Shown here in pieces: positions 32,484 to 40,650 of a stretch of 51,437 bases of DNA. The DNA is from Actinomycetaceae bacterium (GTDB lineage Bacteria > Actinomycetota > Actinomycetes > Actinomycetales > Actinomycetaceae): assembly GCA_030537795.1 (NCBI GenBank), contig JAUNVE010000012.1, positions 1-51,437 of the forward strand, written 5' to 3'. A program made the position numbers and the translations under genes. Position 1 is the stretch's first letter. The number at the start of each line of letters is the position of its first letter. Under the pieces are notes generated by a model. That model was not told the origin of the DNA. It searched no databases and saw nothing but the letters and a program-made list of their open reading frames with translations.

Positions 32484-33464
32484 TTAGGCGACGCCGTCGA
32501 ATAGAGAGGTCACTGAACCATCGTCAAATACCTCACGTATGGCGCGAGCAAGTAGCGGGGCAATCGACAAAATCGTGAGATTCTGGAAGCGTTTATCGCT
32601 GGTAATCGGAAGCGTATTAGTGACTACGATTTCGCGTGCTCCGCACTCCTGCAAACGCTGCGCCGCCGGATGAGATAGCACGCCGTGAGTGGCCACCACG
32701 ATGACGTCCTTTGCGCCGGAAGCGCGCAGTACTTTAACGGCTTCGGCGATAGTGCCGCCAGTATCGATGAGGTCGTCCACCAGGACGCATTGGCGTCCCG
32801 CCACGTCACCGACTACTCGATTGGCCACCGCCACATTGGGGCGCGTCGTATCGCGGGTCTTATGCACAAAAGCCAATGGACATCCGCCCAGCTTATTCGC
32901 CCATTTCTCGGCTACTCGGATGCGACCGGCATCGGGAGACACGACGGTGACGCGGCTGAGATTCACGCGAGTGCGCACATAGTCAACGAGCACCGGCATA
33001 GCCCACAGATGATCGACCGGGCCGTCGAAGAATCCCTGCGCTTGCGCGGCGTGCAGATCCACGGACATCAAACGGTCCGCCCCCGCGGTCTTATATAAAT
33101 CAGCCATCAGACGTGCGGAAATGGGTTCGCGCCCCAAGTGCTTCTTATCTTGGCGAGCGTAAGGGTAGAACGGAGCAACCACGGTTATGCGCTTGGCACT
33201 GGCACGCTTGAGTGCATCAATCATAATCAGTTGTTCCATCATCCACTGATTGATGGGATCGGTATGGGACTGCAATACGAATGCGTCGCAGCCGCGTACC
33301 GACTCATTAAAGCGAACGTAGATTTCACCATTGGCAAAATCGTAGGCGGTGGTTGGCAGAACGCCGGTCTGGAGTTCCTCCCCCACAGCTTCGGCTAGCT
33401 CCGGATGAGCTCTGCCAGAAACGAGCACAAGTCGTTTTTCTCCAGTGGTGATAATGCCAGACAA
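32484..33464 (-). CDS. prs: Ribose-phosphate pyrophosphokinase
   Basis: The 326-residue class I PRPP synthase makes PRPP from ribose-5-phosphate and ATP. The PRPP-binding loop is VLVDDLIDTGGT. The Mg/ATP segments VDLHAAQAQGFFDGPVDHLW, with the HAAQ region, and APFYPYARQDKK are typical. The start codon is TTG (33462-33464), fixed by GAGGAGAA about eight bases upstream; no ATG or GTG gives the conserved N-terminus. It begins two bases after the glmU stop, so the two are almost certainly co-transcribed. PRPP links it to the nucleoside genes upstream in the window. Confidence 0.95.
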   Translation of the reverse strand: MSGIITTGEKRLVLVSGRAHPELAEAVGEELQTGVLPTTAYDFANGEIYVRFNESVRGCDAFVLQSHTDPINQWMMEQLIMIDALKRASAKRITVVAPFYPYARQDKKHLGREPISARLMADLYKTAGADRLMSVDLHAAQAQGFFDGPVDHLWAMPVLVDYVRTRVNLSRVTVVSPDAGRIRVAEKWANKLGGCPLAFVHKTRDTTRPNVAVANRVVGDVAGRQCVLVDDLIDTGGTIAEAVKVLRASGAKDVIVVATHGVLSHPAAQRLQECGAREIVVTNTLPITSDKRFQNLTILSIAPLLARAIREVFDDGSVTSLFDGVA

Positions 33465-33466
33465 AT

Positions 33467-34615
33467 CTATTCTCCTCGGTCGGCGCTGCCGTGTTGACTA
33501 TTCGAGATTGGTTGATTGGAGTTGGGGAAGTGGGAACTATCGGTTGAGGTGAGACTCTGCGGACCGATTTCAGTAAACGGATCCACAACGGTGCCCGCCG
33601 GCACCCGGGTATCGAAGGCAAAACCGTGGGGAAAAATCACGCCCTCTTCGATATGAGTATGGCGAAGCGTAGTATGCGGGCCGATAACGCTGAAGGGTTC
33701 CACGACGGTTTCGCCCTCCAGAATGCACCCCGGCTCGATGCGCGCATCCGCAGCGATGGTGACGTCGACATCGACGTAGGTGGTAGCCGGCGAGATAATG
33801 GAAACGCCGGCACGCATATGTTCGTCAAGAATACGGCGATTCATTTCATCTCGTAAATCAGCTAACTGAACGCGGTCATTACAGCCCTGCGCCTGCCACT
33901 GATCCTCCAGTACAAAAGCGCCGCATTTTCTAGCCTGCGCGATGGCGGCGGCGATGGTATCGGTTAAATACACTTCGCCCTGATCGTTGTCTGTGCCCAA
34001 CGTCGGCAATGTTTTGCTGAGGAATTCGGCATCGAAGGCATAGATTCCGGCATTGATTTCGGTAATGGCAAGCTGTTCCTCGGTGGCGTCACGGTGCTCC
34101 ACAATTGCTGTAACCTCGCCACCGGTACGCACAATTCGCCCATATCCAGTGGCGTCTTCGACGATGGTTGTCACCACCGTCACCGCATTTCCAGCTTCTT
34201 CATGTGCGCGCGTCAGACTGGTCAGCGTCCGCCCGCTCAGTAACGGCACATCGGCAGAAGTAACCACAACGGTGCCGACGCAATCACCGGTCTGGCGGAT
34301 TAGTTCTTCTAATCCACACTGGACTGCGCGCCCTGTTCCCGGAATCTCATCTTGGTCAGCCAAGATGACGTCGGGGGCAAAGTCGGTAACCATTTGTGCT
34401 ACGCGATCACGTTGATGGCGTATGACAGTAACGATATGTTGCGCTTCAGATTCTTCGGCGGCAACAATAGCGTGCCCAAGAAGCGGGCGCCCACACATAT
34501 CGTGGAGCACTTTGGGGGTAGTCGATTTCATTCGGGTGCCCTGGCCTGCAGCAAGGACAATGACGGCATTCGGACGATTCACAATACCTGGCTTCCGGTC
34601 AGCTGTCTGATCCAC
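33467..34615 (-). CDS. glmU: GlmU with truncated acetyltransferase domain
   Basis: The N-terminal uridyltransferase domain (about 1-262) is intact: VLAAGQGTRMKSTTPKVLH carries the catalytic Arg and Lys. GTGRAVQCG, VVTSADVPLL, EINAGIYAF and GEVYLTD are also present. The left-handed beta-helix then starts normally (SPATTYVDVDVTIAADARIEPG) but ends after a few coils at DPFTEIGPQS, followed by a Ser/Asn-rich tail. The protein has 382 residues; full-length GlmU has about 450-495. The coils carrying the acetyltransferase His, Lys, Asn and acetyl-CoA site are absent, and prs begins two bases later, so no shifted remainder exists. It should make UDP-GlcNAc from GlcNAc-1-phosphate but not acetylate GlcN-1-phosphate. 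The start GTG 34615 is uncertain; GTG 34582 is an alternative. Confidence 0.85.
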   Translation of the reverse strand: MDQTADRKPGIVNRPNAVIVLAAGQGTRMKSTTPKVLHDMCGRPLLGHAIVAAEESEAQHIVTVIRHQRDRVAQMVTDFAPDVILADQDEIPGTGRAVQCGLEELIRQTGDCVGTVVVTSADVPLLSGRTLTSLTRAHEEAGNAVTVVTTIVEDATGYGRIVRTGGEVTAIVEHRDATEEQLAITEINAGIYAFDAEFLSKTLPTLGTDNDQGEVYLTDTIAAAIAQARKCGAFVLEDQWQAQGCNDRVQLADLRDEMNRRILDEHMRAGVSIISPATTYVDVDVTIAADARIEPGCILEGETVVEPFSVIGPHTTLRHTHIEEGVIFPHGFAFDTRVPAGTVVDPFTEIGPQSLTSTDSSHFPNSNQPISNSQHGSADRGE

Positions 34616-34727
34616 TCACGTGGCTACCACCATCGATCATAGTAGGTCTGCTCGCTTTTCGGGAAAAACCGAGGTTTCTCTTCACCGGGTGAGGTTTAAC
34701 CGCTGTGGAGATGTCGATCTTCTTCAT

Positions 34728-34755
34728 AAAAAGCGCTAGCGCCGGCATTTGGCGC
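34728..34755 (-). terminator. Terminator of tRNA-Gln
   Basis: On the minus strand GCGCC pairs with GGCGC around a 7-base loop (plus-strand 34739-34755), and TAGCGC and five T residues (34728-34732) follow. It lies directly after the tRNA. A first T-run (CTTTTT) also follows the tRNA discriminator base. Confidence 0.6.
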
Positions 34756-34763
34756 ATAAAAAG

Positions 34764-34835
34764 TTCCGCCCCCAGGATTCGAACCCGGATCTCAAGGCAC
34801 CAAAGGCCTGCGTGCTGCCGTTACACCAGGGCGGA
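34764..34835 (-). tRNA. tRNA-Gln (anticodon TTG)
   Basis: The 72-base minus-strand sequence folds as a tRNA. The acceptor stem is TCCGCCC with GGGCGGA, and the discriminator A is at plus-strand 34764. The D-arm is GTGT...AGCAC, the anticodon loop CTTTGGT contains TTG, and the T-arm is CCGGGTTCGAATCCTGG. One mismatch is seen at the base of the anticodon stem. The CCA end is not encoded. Its place between glmU and the TetR gene is an actinobacterial arrangement. Confidence 0.93.
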
Positions 34836-34919
34836 AAGCAACCATTATTGTGCCATAGTTTCCGATCGGATACACAACTGAGATGCGGTTAAGATAGTGG
34901 TACTGAGTAAAGGATCACG

Positions 34920-35603
34920 ATGACATCACCTAAACGCACGCGGATGACCGGTATTGAACGTCGCCAGCAACTCATTAATGTAGGCCGTTCGCTCTTCGCC
35001 TCCAAGGGGTATGACTCCACCTCGGTTGAGGAAATTGCAACTACTGCCGGTGTCACTAAACCCGTGGTATACGAACATTTTGGCGGCAAAGAAGGATTGT
35101 ATGCGGTGGTGGTTGATCGCGAGGTACTGCGCCTAGTCACCACAATTTCTGACTCTCTGTCATCGGCGATCCACCCGCGTCAACTCGTTGAAAATACCGC
35201 ATTGACGCTACTGGAATATATCGACAATCACGAAGATGGGTTTCGAGTGCTCGTACGTGACGCACCATCGGAACACTCGGCGGGCTCCTACTCTTCGGTG
35301 ATCGGTGACGTAGCCAGCCAGGTCGAACACCTGTTGGCATCACGTTTCGCGGATGTGGATATTGATGCCAAATGGGCCCCCCTGTACGCGCAGATGCTGG
35401 TTGGATTGATTGCTCAAATCGGTCAATGGTGGCTGGAAGAAAGGGCATTCGATAAGGAAACGGTGGCGGCACATGTCGTCAATCTCACGTGGCTGGGATT
35501 GCGCAATCTCAAACCGGACCCGCGGTTGTTAAATCATCAGCCGCCCCAGACTCCAACTCATGCTGAGGCGACTGACAAGCAAAACTCTTCGCCGCATGAA
35601 TAG
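34920..35603 (+). CDS. TetR family transcriptional regulator
   Basis: The 227-residue protein has an N-terminal TetR helix-turn-helix: RRQQLINVGRSLFASKGY, then STSVEEIATTAGVTKPVVYEHFGGKEGLY at about 32-60. The C-terminal ligand-binding domain is helical, and the last 30 residues are polar. In M. tuberculosis a TetR gene (Rv1019) has the same position beside glmU, as I recall. An AAAGGATC ribosome-binding site precedes the ATG. The ligand and target are unknown; the MarR-ABC operon 64 bases downstream in the same direction is one possible target. Confidence 0.88.
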   Translation: MTSPKRTRMTGIERRQQLINVGRSLFASKGYDSTSVEEIATTAGVTKPVVYEHFGGKEGLYAVVVDREVLRLVTTISDSLSSAIHPRQLVENTALTLLEYIDNHEDGFRVLVRDAPSEHSAGSYSSVIGDVASQVEHLLASRFADVDIDAKWAPLYAQMLVGLIAQIGQWWLEERAFDKETVAAHVVNLTWLGLRNLKPDPRLLNHQPPQTPTHAEATDKQNSSPHE

Positions 35604-35655
35604 ACTTCTCAAACATTAAAAACGTGAGATAGGCGACAAAAGTCTCGACTTCAAG

Positions 35656-35667
35656 TATCTTATTCAT
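35656..35667 (+). promoter_or_regulatory. Probable leaderless -10 of the MarR-ABC operon
   Basis: TATCTT at 35656-35661 fits TANNNT and ends six bases before the GTG start of the MarR gene at 35668. No Shine-Dalgarno is present between them. A clear -35 and a clear MarR inverted repeat were not found. Confidence 0.4.
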
Positions 35668-36210
35668 GTGAGCAAATCAGATCTTCAACACGTGACCACA
35701 GATGAGGTTGACCGGATTGTCGCTTCGTGGCGAAAACAGCGCCCCGATCTCGACACCTCACCCATGCTCGTGTTTTCTCGTGTTAGTCGATTGGCTCGAC
35801 ACCTAGACTTGGCTCGCCGAGCGGCTTTTCTCACACATGATCTCGAGCCTTGGGAATTCGATGTTCTATCCTCATTGCGTCGCGCCGGAGCACCGTATGC
35901 TCTAACACCCGGCGTTTTAATGGCTGAGCTCCTAGTTTCTTCCGGCACCATGACCAACCGAATAGACCGTTTGGAAACCAAAGGCTTGGTTAAGCGCTCT
36001 CCCTCCCCCGCCGATCGACGCGCTGTACTCGTCACCCTCACCTCGCAGGGACGCGCGCGGGTAGATGCCGCTCTTGCATCACTTCTTGAATGTGAACGGC
36101 AGGCCCTGATCGCCCTTTCGCCCGAGGAGCAAGAACGTCTCGGCAACCTTTTGAAACCACTTTTACTACCATTCGATCAATCCGGCGAAAAAAGTAGCGA
36201 CGATGCCTGA
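35668..36210 (+). CDS. MarR family transcriptional regulator
   Basis: The 180-residue protein has the MarR winged-helix layout: a helical N-terminus, LEPWEFDVLSSLRRAG, the recognition region LLVSSGTMTNRIDRLETKGLVKR and the wing SPADRRAVLVTLT. The C-terminal dimerisation helices follow. Its stop overlaps the start of an ABC transporter ATPase by 8 bases (ATGCCTGA). It most likely represses its own operon and responds to a compound that the transporter exports. The start is GTG 35668 without a visible Shine-Dalgarno. Confidence 0.9.
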   Translation: MSKSDLQHVTTDEVDRIVASWRKQRPDLDTSPMLVFSRVSRLARHLDLARRAAFLTHDLEPWEFDVLSSLRRAGAPYALTPGVLMAELLVSSGTMTNRIDRLETKGLVKRSPSPADRRAVLVTLTSQGRARVDAALASLLECERQALIALSPEEQERLGNLLKPLLLPFDQSGEKSSDDA

Positions 36211-37069
36211 TCTGCGACCGGAAGAATCCGACGTTTCTCTGACCAACAGTCATTGTCCCGAACCTGCCTCCGCCCCGTCTGCTCTCCCCACATTTACGCA
36301 CTATCTTGAACAGCACGATCTGCCCGCCCTCGACCTACGGCATCTCGTCAAAGTCTTTGGAAATACCGTGGCTGTTGGTGACCTCAGCCTGTCCATCCCC
36401 CACGGCTCGTTCTACGGTGTCGTCGGACCTAACGGTGCGGGAAAGACGACCACGCTCCTGATGGCAACCGGGATGCTCACCCCCGATCGGGGAACCTCGA
36501 TCGTGGACGGCATCGATATCTGGGCGCAACCGCAAGCAGCTAAAAAGAAACTCGGGGTGATGCCGGATGGATTGCGACTATTCGATCGTCTGCCCGGTGC
36601 CGCGCTTATCGCCTATATGGGAATGATCCGAGGGCTAACAAAGGACGTTGCGCAAGAGCGCGCCCACCAGCTGATGAATGCGCTCGGGTTAGCGGAAGCC
36701 GGGAAAAAGCTCGTCGTCGACTATTCTCAGGGAATGACGAAGAAGGTGGCGCTTGCCTGTTCGCTCGTGCACGCTCCGCGAGTCCTGGTACTCGATGAGC
36801 CGTTTGAAGCCATAGACCCGATTTCTGCGGCAGGGATCGAAGAGATTCTGCAGGCCTTCGTCACTGGCGGCGGCACTGTCGTCCTCTCGAGTCACGTGAT
36901 GGCCACGGTGCAAAAACTCTGTAGCCACGTCGCCATCATCGACCACGGTCGCGTACTCGCAGCCGGGACAACGCAGGAGGTCGGCGCCGGATCCGATCTC
37001 GATACGCGTTTCCGAGAGCTGGTAGGCGGTGTCACGCACGCGGAAGGTCTCGAATGGCTCCAACACTAA
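36203..37069 (+). CDS. ABC transporter ATP-binding protein
   Basis: The 288-residue protein has a polar N-terminal extension of about 42 residues before the ABC domain. Walker A is GPNGAGKTT (75-83) and Walker B is VLVLDEPFEAID. The signature is degenerate, VDYSQGMTKK in place of LSGGQ, which is common in ABC-2-type exporters. The H-loop is VVLSSHVM. It should drive the membrane protein encoded by the next gene, which overlaps by 16 bases. With the MarR gene it forms a regulator-exporter operon; the substrate is unknown. Confidence 0.88.
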   Translation: MPDLRPEESDVSLTNSHCPEPASAPSALPTFTHYLEQHDLPALDLRHLVKVFGNTVAVGDLSLSIPHGSFYGVVGPNGAGKTTTLLMATGMLTPDRGTSIVDGIDIWAQPQAAKKKLGVMPDGLRLFDRLPGAALIAYMGMIRGLTKDVAQERAHQLMNALGLAEAGKKLVVDYSQGMTKKVALACSLVHAPRVLVLDEPFEAIDPISAAGIEEILQAFVTGGGTVVLSSHVMATVQKLCSHVAIIDHGRVLAAGTTQEVGAGSDLDTRFRELVGGVTHAEGLEWLQH

Positions 37070-38748
37070 TCGCCATGAAACTGCGAATGATGGGGGCGGG
37101 CATCATTCGCGAGTGGTGGAAAATCCTTCTGTTTGTATTCGCCGGAATCTATTTCGGCTTTCTTTATCTCGGACTCCACCTACTGGTGGCGTCGGCAATG
37201 AGCGCCGGTAATACTGCATTTTTAGGAGCCGTCACAACCGTGGGGGCAACGACCCTGCTTCTGCTGTGGATGATTGCTCCGATTGTCGGTTACGGATTCG
37301 ATGACACCTTAGACCCGCGTCGCTTTGCACCGTTCGTTGCCGCCAGCGATTCCCTCGCGCACGCCCTCATCCTCGCAACAATGGTTGGCGTGGGAGGGTT
37401 GGCCACAGCGCTGATCCTGCTACTGCCGGTCAACGGCTGGATTGCCGCGGGACACTGGTTGGCTGCGTTGATAACAATCGCAATTATTCCTGTGGCCCTG
37501 TATTTGTATTCACTCGTGGGGCGGCTATTTTCGACCTGGCTGGGGCACGCCCTCGTCTCCTCTCATAAAAGACGCGATCTGACCAGTTTCATTTCGGTCC
37601 TCCTATTTGTCGCCGTCATGGCCCCAATGGGCATTTATCTGGCGATGCTCGGTCGCTTCCTCACCACAGATGCGGTATTTTCTGCCGCGCGAGTATTGGT
37701 GTGGACACCCGTTGTGACGCCAATCGCGCTTCCCTGGCTCATTGATTCGGGTCAGTGGGTGGCGGCTGGCGTGCAGGTCCTCTACACCGTCATCCTCATT
37801 GTCGGTTTACTCAAGCTGTGGAAGCGAGTTCTTCACGATGCCATGGTGGGGCGCCCGACAGCTATCAGCTCAGAAGTACGCAACGCGATTGATCAGGGCC
37901 GCCACATTATCGACGAGTCGATAATGGAAGTGGTTGACTCAACCGCGCCCTACGATGTGGCAATGGATCTGCGAACGATCAACCTGTGGCGCACACTCGG
38001 ATGCTCACCGGCCACCTCCGCAGTGGCGGCGCGGACGGCTCGCGAATGGATCAGAGACCCCCGTTTATCATCATCTCTAGCCAGTTTGCTCCTATTCCCA
38101 GCACTGCTCATCTTCTTACCCCGCTTTGCGCCGGTAAACGATATCGGCTCCAGCTCTTCCGCCGTGTTGGTGCTCATCCTGTTCATACCTCTCCTACTCG
38201 GATTAACTGTCGGCGTACACGTGTCCTATGACTCCACAGCATTGTGGATGCACGTGTCATCCGGTATCTCCGGTCGGGCGGATAGGTGGGGGCGTTTTCT
38301 CGGTTCACTTCCACTATCGGTTCCGCTTCTGCTACTTGTCGGTGCGTTTATAGGCTACTTTTTCGGCGAATATTCCCCGATAACGTGGATTTTCTTCCTC
38401 TTCGCGGTCTTCTTTATCGCCACCGGGCTGACATCGACTTTTACCGGTTATTTCAGCATCGGCGTGCAACCGCCGGGAACAAATCCGCTGTCCTCCAAGG
38501 GAAACGGTAATCTCCTTGCCTCCTTTCTAACCATGGGACTGCTCGTAATCGGTACAGTCGTATTTCTTGCGCCAGTAGGTATCCCGCTACTCATCTGGTC
38601 AAATACCTCCGGCGAGATCATCGTGGATGTCATAGCAGTCATCTGGTCCGTGATTGTGCTAGTCGGCGGCATGGAAATTGGATCGCGCGTTTTCGACCGC
38701 GGCCAAGTACATCTATTGGCAGTAATCCGTTCGTGGCCGGGGCACTAG
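37054..38748 (+). CDS. ABC transporter membrane subunit, unknown substrate
   Basis: The 564-residue protein has about 12 hydrophobic segments in two blocks separated by a polar region (about 265-345) containing AVAARTAREWIRDPRLSSSL. The layout resembles the large actinobacterial permeases paired with ABC-2-type ATPases. The start ATG 37054 has GGAAGG seven bases upstream and overlaps the ATPase gene; ATG 37075 is an alternative. It converges with the ABC-F gene, whose stop is 12 bases away. No substrate can be assigned. Confidence 0.8.
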   Translation: MAPTLIAMKLRMMGAGIIREWWKILLFVFAGIYFGFLYLGLHLLVASAMSAGNTAFLGAVTTVGATTLLLLWMIAPIVGYGFDDTLDPRRFAPFVAASDSLAHALILATMVGVGGLATALILLLPVNGWIAAGHWLAALITIAIIPVALYLYSLVGRLFSTWLGHALVSSHKRRDLTSFISVLLFVAVMAPMGIYLAMLGRFLTTDAVFSAARVLVWTPVVTPIALPWLIDSGQWVAAGVQVLYTVILIVGLLKLWKRVLHDAMVGRPTAISSEVRNAIDQGRHIIDESIMEVVDSTAPYDVAMDLRTINLWRTLGCSPATSAVAARTAREWIRDPRLSSSLASLLLFPALLIFLPRFAPVNDIGSSSSAVLVLILFIPLLLGLTVGVHVSYDSTALWMHVSSGISGRADRWGRFLGSLPLSVPLLLLVGAFIGYFFGEYSPITWIFFLFAVFFIATGLTSTFTGYFSIGVQPPGTNPLSSKGNGNLLASFLTMGLLVIGTVVFLAPVGIPLLIWSNTSGEIIVDVIAVIWSVIVLVGGMEIGSRVFDRGQVHLLAVIRSWPGH

Positions 38749-38759
38749 GGGCATTCGAC

Positions 38760-40649
38760 CTACGCGTGGCGTTCGGCGATTTCGGCCGCCTCCAGCCACT
38801 CGAACTCGAGTTCCTCGTGTTCCGCACGCAATTCGGATAGTGTCCGAGAAAGCTCAGTCATCCTCCGCAAATCGTCATCGGAGGGCTGTCCGCAGGCCGA
38901 TAACTCACCGAGTTCGGCCTCAATGCCACCGATCTGTTGGCTCAGTTTATCCATCCTGCGCTCAATACGGCGCGCCTGACGTTGTGCGTCGCGGAAGGTC
39001 TGTGCATCGGATGGCCCGCGCTCGTCCTGCCCGCTATCGGCCGAAATACTGGAATTGGCCGCCTGTTTTGCCGCTGCTCTTTCAGCCACATACTGCTCAA
39101 CTCCCCCCGGCAGATCACGAAGTGCGCCGTCACCGAGTAATGCCAGCTGATGCGTCGTTACTCGCTCCAACAGGTAGCGGTCGTGCGAGACTACAATAAT
39201 TGTTCCCGCAAATGAGTCGAGAAGGTCCTCCATGGCCGCGAGGGTATCGGTATCGAGATCGTTGGTGGGTTCATCGAGGAGGAGGACATTGGGTTCACTC
39301 ATGAGCAAGCGGATGAACTGAAGCCTCCGGCGTTCTCCACCGGAAATATCCGCGACCGGGGTCCACGCTCTATCCTTGGTAAATCCGATGCGTTCGACCA
39401 GCTGGGAGGCTGTGACTTCCTTTCCGCCAATCATCACCGACAAGGCGACCTCGGCGACTGCTTCCACTACCCGCAAATGCCCGATTGCATCTAGCTCACG
39501 GGTGTCTTGCGACAAGGTGGCAAGTCGAACGGTCTTGCCGCGTCGTATGCGACCCGAGGTCGGCTCCAGGGAGCCTTCCAGTAAACGCAGAAGCGAGGTT
39601 TTGCCGGCGCCGTTAACTCCAATAATGCCGACGCGCTCCCCCGGGGCGAAACGGTACGTCACATGATTCAACAGCGTCACAGCATTGGTGCCTTCCCCGA
39701 AGGTCAGCGTCACGTCCTCCGCGTCAAGTACCTGTTTCCCCAGCCGAGCACTCGCCATGCGTACAAGCTCAACCTCGTCTCGCGGTGGAGGTTCATTGGC
39801 AATGAGTTCTTCGGCCGCGTCGATACGAAAACGCGGCTTGGAAGTGCGGGCGGGGGCTCCTCGACGCAACCATGCCAGTTCTTTACGCAGGAGATTTTCT
39901 CGTTTTTGCGCCGCCGCTTGCGCGATGCGCGCACGTTCGGCACGAGCGAGAATATAGGCGGCATAGGAGCCTTCGTACACCTCTATCCGCCCCGGAATTT
40001 GGGGGCGTCCGTAGCCGGGATCCACCCCCGGAATAACTTCCCATACGTGGGTGCACACGGCATCTAAAAACCAGCGATCGTGTGTCACCACGATAAGCGC
40101 TCCGGTTGCTCCACCCGCCCGTGGCCCAAAACGGTTGGACAAATGGCCCGCTAACCAGGCGATGCCCTCCACATCAAGATGGTTGGTCGGCTCATCTAAG
40201 ATGACGACATCAGCCGGATTTTCCTCAATTAACCCCTGCGATAGAACTCGTGCAAGAGACACTCGGCGGCGTTGCCCGCCCGACAGTTGTGTCACGGGAG
40301 TTTCGAGTGAAATGTCAGCGAGGAGGCCGGAATGAATATCGCGAATTTGTGCGTTAGCTGCCCACTCATGCTCCTCCCTGCCCGGATGAATGGCTTCCAG
40401 GACGGTTGGAGCCTCCTGCACATCCCGTTGAGACAAGTGCGCAAACTCCAGGCCATCACGCGCAATAATGTGCCCACCATCGGGTTGGCGAGTCCCCGCG
40501 AGTAAGTTGAGAAGTGTTGATTTTCCGGCACCATTGGGGCCGAGAACTCCAATGCGGTCACCGTCTTCTACCGACACATTAATGTCGTCGAGGATGATGC
40601 GAGAGCCGCCGATAGCTCTGAGATTCTGCGTTCCAAAAAGATGCGCCAC
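38760..40649 (-). CDS. ABC-F family ATPase (Uup-like translation factor)
   Basis: The 629-residue soluble protein has two ABC domains and no membrane segment. The first has Walker A GPNGAGKST (37-45), signature LSGGQRRRVSLARVL and Walker B VVILDEPTNHLD. The second has GVNGAGKTS, ISGGERRR and VLLLDEPTNDLD. A charged inter-domain linker (ARAERARIAQAAAQKRENLLRKE carries the family Arg-rich helix) and a C-terminal coiled coil (about 565-625) are typical of Uup/ABC-F proteins that act on ribosomes or DNA intermediates. The GTG start lies one base after the ispE stop, so the gene is part of that operon. Confidence 0.88.
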   Translation of the reverse strand: MAHLFGTQNLRAIGGSRIILDDINVSVEDGDRIGVLGPNGAGKSTLLNLLAGTRQPDGGHIIARDGLEFAHLSQRDVQEAPTVLEAIHPGREEHEWAANAQIRDIHSGLLADISLETPVTQLSGGQRRRVSLARVLSQGLIEENPADVVILDEPTNHLDVEGIAWLAGHLSNRFGPRAGGATGALIVVTHDRWFLDAVCTHVWEVIPGVDPGYGRPQIPGRIEVYEGSYAAYILARAERARIAQAAAQKRENLLRKELAWLRRGAPARTSKPRFRIDAAEELIANEPPPRDEVELVRMASARLGKQVLDAEDVTLTFGEGTNAVTLLNHVTYRFAPGERVGIIGVNGAGKTSLLRLLEGSLEPTSGRIRRGKTVRLATLSQDTRELDAIGHLRVVEAVAEVALSVMIGGKEVTASQLVERIGFTKDRAWTPVADISGGERRRLQFIRLLMSEPNVLLLDEPTNDLDTDTLAAMEDLLDSFAGTIIVVSHDRYLLERVTTHQLALLGDGALRDLPGGVEQYVAERAAAKQAANSSISADSGQDERGPSDAQTFRDAQRQARRIERRMDKLSQQIGGIEAELGELSACGQPSDDDLRRMTELSRTLSELRAEHEELEFEWLEAAEIAERHA

Positions 40650-40650
40650 G

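Noticed and set aside
33465-33480. A frameshift hiding the rest of the GlmU acetyltransferase domain
   Set aside because: The prs coding sequence begins two bases after the glmU stop and is itself complete, so there is no room for the missing coils.
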